From NCBI RefSeq assembly GCF_016587415.1, contig NZ_BNJI01000001.1, positions 2,643,501 through 2,707,500 on the forward strand: 64,000 nucleotides of DNA, in the 5' to 3' direction. The notes beneath the pieces are model-generated. The model was given only the letters and a program-made list of their open reading frames with translations, did not search any database and had not been told where the DNA came from. Shown here one piece after another: positions 52,794 through 61,476 of this stretch. This stretch comes from Ktedonobacter sp. SOSP1-85 (GTDB lineage: Bacteria > Chloroflexota > Ktedonobacteria > Ktedonobacterales > Ktedonobacteraceae). The position numbers and the translations under genes were made by a program. Within the stretch, counting starts at the first letter, position 1. Every line of letters starts with the position of its first letter.

Positions 52794-53036
52794 TCACCGG
52801 GATATCAGTCTCTGCTTGAAAATTGCGTGGATCAGTAAACAATTGTACCAATCCACAGCGGCTACATACCAGAGGGAAAAGGGACGAGGCCCCCACATAT
52901 TGGGCTGGCTACCAGAGCCATAGATACGTACCTGCTCTAATGAAGCATTCGACCAGGCACGCGCCTGGGGGCGCGCCCCACAGTTAGGACAGGGTACAAT
53001 CAGCGTGCGGGTAGGTTCATAATAATTATTTCTCAT
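52794..53036 (-). CDS. Possible small zinc-finger-like protein
   Basis: About 80-codon frame starting at an ATG at 53036 with a weak ribosome site. It has one CPNCG knuckle (residues 18-22), a Trp-rich segment and a hydrophobic C-terminus. No partner CxxC pair. It lies in the 659-bp gap 52701-53359 where nothing else is evident, and may be a chance frame. Confidence 0.35.
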   Translation of the reverse strand: MRNNYYEPTRTLIVPCPNCGARPQARAWSNASLEQVRIYGSGSQPNMWGPRPFSLWYVAAVDWYNCLLIHAIFKQRLISR

Positions 53037-53359
53037 CTCTGCATGTACCAACCTTTGCATCCTGCACAAAGCATAACCAGGGCTCTCTCTTATCTGCTCG
53101 CCTGACATCCCTCCACGGATTGGATGCTCATTGTCACATGCCTTCACTCTAGTGTCAAGCAAGCTACCAATAATGGAGGTGAGCGCGCTTTTCTCTCCTA
53201 TCCTCTAAATACTGCACGATTGGACCTTTACCAGCATACCGGACCTTTCGGGGATAAACGTGAGGAACAGCTTGCGGATATATGACAGCCTCCCTATAAT
53301 CAAAAACATGATGAGACATAATGAGATATAACAAAAGGCGAAGGAGAGAGGCGCAACAC

Positions 53360-54592
53360 ATGGACACCAGTGAAAAAAGTTTGCCAGCCGCCGGGAAGCG
53401 TGGTGGCCTCAGGCCCTGGCATATCGCACTCATCGTTGGATTAATTCTCCTGCTCATCGGTGGGGGGATACTCGCCAGCAAGTGGCGCACGATTGATTCC
53501 CTCCTGACTGGCACACACTATGTCGGTGGCGATGCCGCGACGGTTCCGCTCACGCTGCCGCCTGGCTTTCATGCCAGTGCCTTTTATAGTGGCCTCTCGG
53601 GACCGCGTATGATTACGTTTAGCCCCGATGGCACGCTCTTTGTCGCGGAGCGCTATGCCAAGAGTATCATCGCCCTTCCTGATCGCGACCACAGCGGAAA
53701 GGCCAGCGAGCGCATCGTCGTCGTCAGTGGACTCGACGACCCCACCAGCCTGGATTTCCACGCTGGGCAACTCTACGTGGGCGAGGGTTCACGCGTTACG
53801 CGCTTTACCCTCGACAAGGACTACAAGGTCACTGGGCGCAAGGTAATCGTGCCCAATCTGCCAGTCGGCGGTAACCACTCCACGCGCACAGTGCTGGTTG
53901 GACCTGACAACTATCTCTATGTCTCTATTGGCTCAACCTGTAACAATTGCGTGGAGCAGAATCCACAACGCGCCATCGTCTGGCGCTACAACCTGGACGG
54001 GAGCAATGGACGCCTCTATGCCAGGGGGCTGCGTAACGCCGTTGGTATGAGCATCAATCCCTGGAACCAGCAGATCTGGGTCACCAATAACGGGCGCGAC
54101 CTGCTTGGAGACAACATTCCGCCCGAAACGGTGTATCACCTTGTAGATGGAGCAAATTATGGATGGCCCTTTTGTCACGCTGGAGATATTATCGATCCAG
54201 ACCTGGGCAAGCCAGACTCATGTAAGGGGGTAACACAGCCCCTGATCAAGATGCAGGCGCACTCGGCGCCACTTGGGCTGGCATTCTACGACACTCAACA
54301 GCAGGGCCAGAACACCCAGGGAGCCAGGGGTTTTCCCCAGCAGTACCAGGGCCTTTTCGTCGCCTTCCATGGCTCCTGGAACCGCAGCGTTCCCACAGGC
54401 TACAAGGTGGTCTTTATCCCCCTGACCACCCATGGGCAGGTCGCGGGCAAGGCGCAAGATTTTGCCACAGGCTGGCTCAAGGGGAATGATGCCTCGGGTC
54501 GCCCTGTAGGCCTCGCTGTAGGACCTGATCACGCGCTGTATGTCAGCGATGATAAAGACGGGACCATTTACCGTATCTGGTACACAGGTTAA
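53360..54592 (+). CDS. PQQ-dependent sugar dehydrogenase-like protein, membrane-anchored
   Basis: 410-aa protein of the soluble glucose/sorbosone dehydrogenase family. One N-terminal membrane helix (HIALIVGLILLLIGGGILAS) anchors a six-bladed beta-propeller outside the cell. Propeller features: PRMITFSPDGTLFVAER, GGNHSTRTVLVGPDNYLYVSIG, GLRNAVGMSINPW, NYGWPFCHAG and GLAVGPDHALYVSDDKDG. The family oxidises sugars or sorbosone with PQQ. No pqq biosynthesis genes are nearby. Four Cys (TCNNC and two later) may form disulfides. Start at MDTSEKS. Confidence 0.87.
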   Translation: MDTSEKSLPAAGKRGGLRPWHIALIVGLILLLIGGGILASKWRTIDSLLTGTHYVGGDAATVPLTLPPGFHASAFYSGLSGPRMITFSPDGTLFVAERYAKSIIALPDRDHSGKASERIVVVSGLDDPTSLDFHAGQLYVGEGSRVTRFTLDKDYKVTGRKVIVPNLPVGGNHSTRTVLVGPDNYLYVSIGSTCNNCVEQNPQRAIVWRYNLDGSNGRLYARGLRNAVGMSINPWNQQIWVTNNGRDLLGDNIPPETVYHLVDGANYGWPFCHAGDIIDPDLGKPDSCKGVTQPLIKMQAHSAPLGLAFYDTQQQGQNTQGARGFPQQYQGLFVAFHGSWNRSVPTGYKVVFIPLTTHGQVAGKAQDFATGWLKGNDASGRPVGLAVGPDHALYVSDDKDGTIYRIWYTG

Positions 54593-54613
54593 GTCATCTG
54601 TTCGCACATAAAC

Positions 54614-54733
54614 TGTAGGGTCCATGCTGGCATGGACTCGCCCGGCCCGCAGGCCGCCGCGTCCCCGAATGGGGAATACCCAAACGCTGGGAGATCGCTA
54701 CGCTCGGGAGTCCATGCCAGCATGGACCCTACA
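54614..54733. repeat. Foldback element, GTAGGG family
   Basis: Perfect 25-bp terminal inverted repeats 54614-54638 and 54709-54733 starting TGTAGGGTCC with nested CCATGCTGGCATGG. The interior holds CCCCGAATGGGG (54663-54674) and a GGCC-CGCA-GGCC hairpin. It lies between convergent genes. Confidence 0.88.
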
Positions 54734-54744
54734 ACATGGAGCGC

Positions 54745-55620
54745 TTACGCCTCCTCCAGAGGCTTGAGGGAGACCGGGGCATAGCGCGCCAACGCCTCCG
54801 CGATCTCTAATGGCTCTATCCCCGTTAACCCCTTCATCAGGCGCGTCCGTAGCGTGGTATCGCGCGGCAGATAGGTCTCAGGCGGCATCGAGATGGGATG
54901 CAGATGCTCAACAGGAACTCCTAAGGCCTGCATCGCGGACTGGTAGAAGTGATAGACACTCATAGGCTTACCCGCGACATGCACAATACCCACAAAATTG
55001 GAGAGTGCAAGCTGAACAATGGCCTGGGCAGCCTGGTTTACATCCAGGGGGCTCTTCAGCATATCGTCAAAATACTCAAAATGCTCGCCCTGCAATAACC
55101 CCTCACGCACACGCCGCAAGCGACGATCCAGTTCACCAAGTGAGTAACCGTACAGGTAACTGGGGCGAATGATACAGTAGTTCTCACAAAACTCGCGCAC
55201 ACGCTCTTCAAAAAAGTGGAGATTCTGGCCGTAAGGAGTCGTTGGATGGGGAGGATCACTCTCTGTGTACGTCCCCTGCCGCCCATCAAAGATACCATCA
55301 CTGGAGATATAGATAAAACGACAATGCATGCAGGCCTGAACCAGCTGGTTCACCCGGCGCCGATAGAGCTTTCCATCGAAAAGAGGGTCCACGGCCTCAT
55401 ATGCCATGTTAGCCGCCATGATCACCGCGTCTATTTTCTGCTCACGCACGAAGTCTGCCAGGTCATCGCGCCAGAAATCATAGCGCAACGCTTGAGGAAA
55501 GAGAGTTGTGGTGCGATAGGTAGGGAACAGGGTTACTGGCTGCTCCTGCATTAGGGTGGTCAGCGTACGCCCAAGATAGCCACTGGAACCAAGCAGCAAG
55601 AAGCGTTGCGGTATTCTCAT
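54745..55620 (-). CDS. RmlD-like extended SDR lacking the catalytic Lys
   Basis: 291-aa NAD(P)-binding protein of the dTDP-4-dehydrorhamnose-reductase group. N-terminal GSSGYLG (11-17), AANMAYE, then FIYISSDGIFDGRQGTYTE and the YxxxK site at Tyr130, which reads Y-G-Q-N-L with Leu134 in place of Lys. RmlD enzymes keep Lys there. It may bind a nucleotide-sugar without reducing it, or use another residue. No rml operon is present. ATG at 55620 follows GCAAC-type DNA without a strong ribosome site. Confidence 0.82.
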   Translation of the reverse strand: MRIPQRFLLLGSSGYLGRTLTTLMQEQPVTLFPTYRTTTLFPQALRYDFWRDDLADFVREQKIDAVIMAANMAYEAVDPLFDGKLYRRRVNQLVQACMHCRFIYISSDGIFDGRQGTYTESDPPHPTTPYGQNLHFFEERVREFCENYCIIRPSYLYGYSLGELDRRLRRVREGLLQGEHFEYFDDMLKSPLDVNQAAQAIVQLALSNFVGIVHVAGKPMSVYHFYQSAMQALGVPVEHLHPISMPPETYLPRDTTLRTRLMKGLTGIEPLEIAEALARYAPVSLKPLEEA

Positions 55621-55638
55621 AAAAAATCCTGTTTCTAC

Positions 55639-55690
55639 CGCTACTGGCGTACGCGTCTACTTCCGGAAGTAGACGCGTACGCCAGTAGCG
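55639..55690. repeat. Loopless palindrome, ACGCGTCTAC family
   Basis: Perfect 26-bp arms 55639-55664 and 55665-55690, no loop, containing ACGCGTCTAC. It lies 15 bp past the M16 stop (minus). Related to 40275 and 62461. Confidence 0.9.
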
Positions 55691-55704
55691 TCGTCCCCTT
55701 CTAC

Positions 55705-56985
55705 TCAGAAGGAAAGTGTGTCGCCAACCAGTTCGTCATGCTGCAAGGGGCCAATCGCGGCTACAGTGAGTGGACTTAGCGGCGAGAAGCGGCGCAATAC
55801 ATTGAGCACCTGCTCCTGAGTCACGCCATCAATCGCCTCCTTGACCTCCGAGATCGTCTTAAACTTGCGCTCATACCACCAGGAGCGGCTGATTGCACCC
55901 ATGCGTGAGCCAGAACCCTCGCCGCGCATTACCAGTTCGCTCTTAAGCTGAATCTTGGCGCGCTCCAGTTCATCGGCGGTAATCCCATCCTGCTCCAGCT
56001 TGCGCAATTCATCAACAATGACCTTCAAGCACTCGTTGGCCTGCTCAGGTGTGGTGCCTGCATAGACACGCAGCACGCCAACCTGCTTATTGCCAGCCAG
56101 GCCCGCGGAGACGCCATATACCAGGCCACGTTTCTCACGTACCTCGACAAAGAGGCGCGAGGCCATGCCACCACCCAGCACTTCGCTCAGCACCTGGGCG
56201 GCATAATAATCCTCATCCATGTAGTTGGGGAAGGGGACCATCATGGCGATATGCTCTTGTTTACCTTCCTGGTGCTCCAGCGCAATACTATTGCTTGGTT
56301 GCGGCTTCTGCAACGTCAGGGCCTGCGCGTTGCCTTGCCAGGAGCCAAACAACTCCTCAATCTTCGCCACCACATGCTCCCAATCAAACTTGCCCGCGAT
56401 GGCAAAGAGCATGTTATTGGGCTGATAGCGCTCCTGCCAGAAGTTCAGCAAATCCTGGCGCTGTAAGGCCCGCACCGTGTCATCGCTACCAAGCATAGGG
56501 CGTCCCAGGGGAGAACCATGATAGAAGTTTGAGCGCACCAACTCAAAGATGCGGCTCATCGGCTCATCGTCGCGACGGCGAATCTCCTGAAGCACGATAT
56601 TGCGCATCTGGTCCAGCTCATTACGTGGGAAGGTAGGCTGGAGTATGACCTCACGCAAGAGCTCTAGTGTGGCATCGAGCTTGGTATGCACAATCTGCGC
56701 CCACACCTGGCTGGTCTCCAGCCCTGTGCTTGCGCCTTTGCGCGCTCCCAGCGACTCAAATGCTTCATTGAGCGCACGGGCATCATGCTGCTTCGTACCT
56801 TGAAAGAGCATATACTCAAAGAGATGCGCCAGGCCCGGCTTATCCGCTGGCTCATGGATAACCGCGGCATCAAACTGAAAGCCCAGCGTGGTCGAGCTCA
56901 AGCTGGGCATATACTGCCCAATCAGCTCAATCCCATTGGGCAGCTTATGGAAATAGTAATTCTGGGGTAGCTGTTCACTACTCAT
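55705..56985 (-). CDS. M16-family peptidase-like protein, degenerate zinc site
   Basis: 426-aa insulinase/MPP-type protein with two M16 domains. The zinc motif HxxEH appears as H54-L-F-E57-Y58 (AHLFEYMLFQGT), so the second His is Tyr. The distal ligand Glu134 is in place (RNIVLQEIRRRDDEP). The R/Y pair region EKRGLVYGVSAGL is intact in the C-terminal domain. M16 proteins commonly pair one active and one inactive subunit. No second M16 gene adjoins this one. Start chosen at MSSEQLP with AAAGGA 11 nt upstream. Confidence 0.87.
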   Translation of the reverse strand: MSSEQLPQNYYFHKLPNGIELIGQYMPSLSSTTLGFQFDAAVIHEPADKPGLAHLFEYMLFQGTKQHDARALNEAFESLGARKGASTGLETSQVWAQIVHTKLDATLELLREVILQPTFPRNELDQMRNIVLQEIRRRDDEPMSRIFELVRSNFYHGSPLGRPMLGSDDTVRALQRQDLLNFWQERYQPNNMLFAIAGKFDWEHVVAKIEELFGSWQGNAQALTLQKPQPSNSIALEHQEGKQEHIAMMVPFPNYMDEDYYAAQVLSEVLGGGMASRLFVEVREKRGLVYGVSAGLAGNKQVGVLRVYAGTTPEQANECLKVIVDELRKLEQDGITADELERAKIQLKSELVMRGEGSGSRMGAISRSWWYERKFKTISEVKEAIDGVTQEQVLNVLRRFSPLSPLTVAAIGPLQHDELVGDTLSF

Positions 56986-57149
56986 ATATATCTTTATCCT
57001 TTCTGGGCAAGGAATAGCGAAGCGAGCAAAGAGAAACAATGGTTAGTATATCACAACACGGAACAAATAGCGCGCAGAGCTGCGCAAACACCGGCCTTCC
57101 CAATGTCTTCTGGCTCTCGCCTCGGCTCGCTGCGCGAGCCTTCGAGTAA

Positions 57150-57196
57150 AATGATGTGCCTTGACAACGGCTTTGCCGTTATCAAGGCACATTATT
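57150..57196. repeat. Palindrome downstream of the spermidine-synthase-like gene
   Basis: 22-bp arms 57150-57171 and 57175-57196 with two mismatches, tip GGC-TTT-GCC. A REP-like GCGCC-GCA-GGAGC unit follows at 57200. It lies 30 bp past the stop (minus). Confidence 0.8.
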
Positions 57197-57226
57197 TTAT
57201 CCCTGAGCGCCGCAGGAGCGAAGGCC

Positions 57227-58879
57227 CTACTTCTGTAAGCGGTTGACCTCGCCAAAGATAACCTGGTCGGTCATTTGCTCAACGGGCGAGAGATCGTCGG
57301 TGAAGAAGACATGCGACTGCAACTGCTCGCGCATACTGCCGTAGCGCAGAGCCGTGTTCGCCACCTGCTGAAGCAGGGGATTGGTCAGCTCATTTGTGTT
57401 ATTGCGGAAGTTCTCGAACTTGGTCGGTGCATTGGTCGCGATAATCAAGCTATTAGAGAAACGCTGGGTATCAACAATGTAGACGTTGGGGAAAACGGTC
57501 TTCATATTTTGCGCCATGGCATCAACCATACGATAATCCTCGCTTGTGCGTCCCACATTGATGACCGCTACGCCAGTCGAGGAGAGATGAGAGCGTACTT
57601 CGCGGAAGAACTCCGTCGTAACTAGCTGGAAGGGAATATATGGCTGCTGGTAGGCGTCGATGCCAATTACATCATATTTATTCTGTGTGGTGCTCAAGAA
57701 ATAGCGCCCATCCTGAACCACAACGTGCAAATTGGGCTCATTCATATGAAAGTATTTGCGGCCCATCTCGACAATTTTGCTGTCGATCTCGACGCCATCA
57801 ATTGGAATGGGGCCATAGGCGGCAGTAAACTCGCGCGCGGAGGTCCCCGCACCCAGGCCGATAATGCCGACCCGCTTGACCTGGTCAGGGGTAAAGGGTG
57901 GATTATTGAAGTAGGGGGCCGCCATGAAGTAGTCCCACGGTCCCTGCGTCAGCACCGCATGCGGATTGTAAATGGAGTGAATGCCCAGACCCTCATTGAG
58001 CACTAGCTGGGTCTCATCGCCCGCGCGCACCACTTGAATATAATTATATGCCGATTCATGTTCCTCCAGGAGACGCCCCCCATCACCCGTACCACTGGCG
58101 GGTTTAATGGAGCCGTGTGTTCCGAGCACTCCTGTCAGTAACCAGACGAGAATCAGTAGCAGCAACAAAAAACGCTTATTACTTTTGGGAAGGCTCGGCT
58201 TCCCGCCCGCGAAAAAAAGTAAGCCAATCAGTGAGACGACCAGTAGAAGGCCCGCGAAGATCAGGAAGGTCGCGTATGTGCCATAGGTTGGAATCAAGAC
58301 CAGGACGGGCAGAAACGTTCCCACAATACTACCCGCAGTCGAAATCGCATAGAGCACACCAGCGATACGTCCAGATGTGCCAACCTGTTCGATACGCAGG
58401 CGAATGGCAAAGGGCGAGACACACCCTAGCAGAATCGTGGGCAGAGCGAACAGGAGAATGACCGAGAGCAATGAGCCATAAAAGACACCAATAGAATAGG
58501 AGGAGAAGGAGGTCAAGGCCCACTGCAAAATTGGGCGTGAGCATGCAGGAATCGCAGCAATCAGCAGAGCCGCAGCAGCGGTCATACCGTAAAGCACGGA
58601 TGAGCGGGGATAACGGTCGGCGATACGGCCACCAACATAGTAGCCGACGGTCAGGTACAGCAAAATCAGGCCGATCACGTTTGCCCAGACAAACAGCGAC
58701 GTCCCAAAGTAAGGAGCCAGCAAGCGCGAAGCCGACAGCTCTACCGCCAGGGAGACGGCACCAGAGACAAATACCAGCAGGATCAAAAACCAATCCTGTA
58801 CACGCTGTCCATTTCCAGGGGGAGCTGCTTTCTCCACCATGGTTGTGGCACGCGAATCAGACTCAGCAGTAGACGACAT
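57227..58879 (-). CDS. Fused membrane transporter-like/spermidine-synthase-like protein
   Basis: 550-aa protein. Residues about 30-260 form eight to nine membrane helices that resemble an MFS half (ELSASRLLAPYFGTSLFVWA, LGCVSPFAIRLRIEQVG). From about 290 a soluble methyltransferase-fold domain follows, resembling spermidine synthase (GIIGLGAGTSAREFTAAYGP, GVEIDSKIVEMGRKYF, YDVIGIDAYQQPYIPFQLVT). This fusion is common in bacteria and is annotated as spermidine synthase, though most members have no proven aminopropyl transfer. Start at MSSTAES. Confidence 0.9.
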   Translation of the reverse strand: MSSTAESDSRATTMVEKAAPPGNGQRVQDWFLILLVFVSGAVSLAVELSASRLLAPYFGTSLFVWANVIGLILLYLTVGYYVGGRIADRYPRSSVLYGMTAAAALLIAAIPACSRPILQWALTSFSSYSIGVFYGSLLSVILLFALPTILLGCVSPFAIRLRIEQVGTSGRIAGVLYAISTAGSIVGTFLPVLVLIPTYGTYATFLIFAGLLLVVSLIGLLFFAGGKPSLPKSNKRFLLLLLILVWLLTGVLGTHGSIKPASGTGDGGRLLEEHESAYNYIQVVRAGDETQLVLNEGLGIHSIYNPHAVLTQGPWDYFMAAPYFNNPPFTPDQVKRVGIIGLGAGTSAREFTAAYGPIPIDGVEIDSKIVEMGRKYFHMNEPNLHVVVQDGRYFLSTTQNKYDVIGIDAYQQPYIPFQLVTTEFFREVRSHLSSTGVAVINVGRTSEDYRMVDAMAQNMKTVFPNVYIVDTQRFSNSLIIATNAPTKFENFRNNTNELTNPLLQQVANTALRYGSMREQLQSHVFFTDDLSPVEQMTDQVIFGEVNRLQK

Positions 58880-59020
58880 AGCGCGACGAACTCTCTTTCT
58901 CTTACTTTTTAGGCAGTAATTGACAGGCAACCAGCACAAGCCTGGCAACCGGCAACCAGACTACCCCTACTTTAGCGAGCAAAAGAACCCTTGTCAAATT
59001 TTCTCAGCTTCGACTCAGGT

Positions 59021-61198
59021 TTAGATATTGAGGAGAACGAAGCGTGAGAACACCTCTTGTTGGAGTTCCAACGCCTCCTGGCAGAGGTGCTGATAGTGCT
59101 CAGGACCCAGCTTTGCTTCAATAGCGTGGAGAAACTTCTCTAGAGAGACTACCGCTGGATCATGGATGCGCTGACGCAGACTTAGTGCGGCGAGCAGAAT
59201 GGCAATCCCTTCACGCACCTGCTTCTGCTGATAGAGCAACATACCCAGGTTCGTCAAAATCATCCCTTTATTCAGGGACGAGGACTCGTCAGTTAACTTC
59301 AAGGCATCTACATAGTAGTTGCACGCCAGCTCAAAATCCCTGGCAGAATGATAGAGCAAGCCCAGGTTATGATAGATGGCGCACTGCAATTGCTGATCCT
59401 GCACCTGCTCGTTAAGCACATGTGCCTGCTCAAAGCTCGCATACGACTGCTCTAAATCGCCATGCAGGCGTAGCATCTCGCCCTGGTTTACCAGGGTCGC
59501 GATGGTTCCCTGCTGGTCTCCCATCTGTTTCTGGATCTCCAGCGCCTGGCTAAAGAAGTTTATGCTCTGTTGATAATCGCCCAGGCGCCCATACAGCATA
59601 CCATTATAACTGGCGACCAGGCCCTGATCCTGGCGTGCAATGACGCCCAGAGGGGGCAGCAGGGTCGTATACAGCCCGATCAGCGTATTCCAGGCCCCGA
59701 GTTGCACCATCATCTCATGCAAGTGTTCGGCGAAAATGAGGTCGCACGCACGCTGCCAGCGCCAGGCCAGGCAGTAATGGCGCGCGGCCGCGATAAATGG
59801 CTCGACATCACCAAGTATCTGTCGCTGCTCCTGGGGGGGAGCCGTCTCATGAGCCAAATGCAGGTAATAGGCAGCGGCCTGCATGTGCGCCTGCGAGAGG
59901 GCCGCCTGCAAGGAGTCGTTCTGCTGAGGGGTATCGTCGAAGTTGGGAGCCAGGCGCAGACCCGTTGCGCTGGTACTGCCAGCCGTGCGCTGCTCGGGAG
60001 TATCAAGATAATGCTCCACGCCGTAGTGGCGCAGCAGCGGGTGCAGGATGAAGAGTGGCATATGTTCCGCCGAACGTTCTAAGTTATACGTCCGCTGGAC
60101 CAGCGAGTACTGCACAAGCATATTTAGCTCATGCTCAAACACAGTCATCGTCTGTCCACCAAAAGCCTTCTCACCCGTAATTGTCGTCAGGATTCCGGAC
60201 AGAGGCACAGACTCGTGATAGAGACAGAGCGCGTGCATAAGTTGAGCTTGAATGGGATTGAGAAAGTGGTACACGGCGGCACACAGGTGCGAGGTCACAT
60301 CTCCCGCCCACATAGGCTGATAATCGTCTGAGTTCAGGAAATAGCTCAGCGATATACCACTCAGGTTGAGCAAGGCGCCAAAGAGGGCCAGGGCAAACAC
60401 ATGGCCACTACAGCGCTGCCAGACCAGGGAGAGCTCTTCAGGAGAGCCACGCACCCCCCGCTGTTGCAACAGGGCTATTCCCTCCGGGATGCTGATACGC
60501 GAGATCAGGCAGGAGCGTACGCGTGTATTCTCGGCATATTCATCAAAAGGTGAGCTATAGCTCGTCAGCAGCAGGCGACTGGCGCCAAGGTCCTGCTGCA
60601 AGAGAGCGAGAAAGAGGGGAAGCGCGCCCCGAGCCGCCACCCCCGGCTGAATATCGTCGGGGTAGAGTAGCGCCTCAAACTGGTCGAGCACAACGAGAGC
60701 ATTCTTGCGCGGATCGCGCAAGGCATCCAATAAACACTGCATCTGTTGCTCTGGTTTGAGCAGAAAGAGGCCAGGGTCACCTGCATCGATACCATTCAAT
60801 ATTGCCGCGAGCATATCTGGGACCGTGGTGTAGGGGCTAATCTCAAGCCAGACCAGGCGCGAGGGCGCGGGCTGACCAGCATTACGCGCTTGCAGCAGAC
60901 GCTGAAAAAGAAGGGCAGCCAGGGTAGACTTCCCTGCTCCAGGATTACCAGTCACGATCACAGAACTCGTGTTTGGATCCATCAACATACGCTGAAGAGT
61001 CGTTACTTCATCAACGCGCTGCATGATATGCTGTGCGTCTGTGGGAGGCGGCATGGTTGCGTTAATGCCAAAGGGCAACTGGGATGGCTGATGCTGCCGC
61101 ATGGCCGCGAAATCACGCGGAGTATGGGGGGTGGCAGATGGCGCAATCTGGCCCGGGGGCAGTTGCAACGAATACTCATTATTCACGGGCGGCTCCAT
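59021..61198 (-). CDS. STAND-type ATPase with TPR repeats
   Basis: About 725-aa protein. The P-loop VTGNPGAGKSTLAALLF (about residue 82) and Walker B NALVVLDQFEALLY are those of an NB-ARC/NACHT-like ATPase. A winged-helix-like region follows, and from about residue 480 there are TPRs (GMLYGRLGDYQQSINFFSQA, GEMLRLHGDLEQSYASF, NLGLLYHSARDFELACNYY and others). No N-terminal effector or HTH is fused. The start at 61198 has only a distant GGAGG. STAND proteins act as signalling switches, regulators or defence sensors; which applies here is not known. Confidence 0.85.
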   Translation of the reverse strand: MEPPVNNEYSLQLPPGQIAPSATPHTPRDFAAMRQHQPSQLPFGINATMPPPTDAQHIMQRVDEVTTLQRMLMDPNTSSVIVTGNPGAGKSTLAALLFQRLLQARNAGQPAPSRLVWLEISPYTTVPDMLAAILNGIDAGDPGLFLLKPEQQMQCLLDALRDPRKNALVVLDQFEALLYPDDIQPGVAARGALPLFLALLQQDLGASRLLLTSYSSPFDEYAENTRVRSCLISRISIPEGIALLQQRGVRGSPEELSLVWQRCSGHVFALALFGALLNLSGISLSYFLNSDDYQPMWAGDVTSHLCAAVYHFLNPIQAQLMHALCLYHESVPLSGILTTITGEKAFGGQTMTVFEHELNMLVQYSLVQRTYNLERSAEHMPLFILHPLLRHYGVEHYLDTPEQRTAGSTSATGLRLAPNFDDTPQQNDSLQAALSQAHMQAAAYYLHLAHETAPPQEQRQILGDVEPFIAAARHYCLAWRWQRACDLIFAEHLHEMMVQLGAWNTLIGLYTTLLPPLGVIARQDQGLVASYNGMLYGRLGDYQQSINFFSQALEIQKQMGDQQGTIATLVNQGEMLRLHGDLEQSYASFEQAHVLNEQVQDQQLQCAIYHNLGLLYHSARDFELACNYYVDALKLTDESSSLNKGMILTNLGMLLYQQKQVREGIAILLAALSLRQRIHDPAVVSLEKFLHAIEAKLGPEHYQHLCQEALELQQEVFSRFVLLNI

Positions 61199-61476
61199 AA
61201 AAATAGGTGACGCTTCCTCCCACGCTAGAAACGACAAAATACTAATGATGAGTCAAATGCAAATATAGCATAACCCTATCAACGGATAAGAGTGATAAAA
61301 TAGCCTGAATATGCTACTATAAGAGAGTCTTTCTTGCATGTCAGAAGTGGCACACGGGAAAACAGGACTGTACATACCGCCACAACATGACCTTAGCGAC
61401 GCTAAACACAACAAGATACATACCATAATACAAGGGTAAACGCTATCTAGCAAGAGTTGTAGTAGAGGGGTAAGAC

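Noticed and set aside
53164..53514. 116-codon minus-strand frame
   Set aside because: Antisense to the start of the PQQ-dehydrogenase gene, with no motif and no ribosome site.
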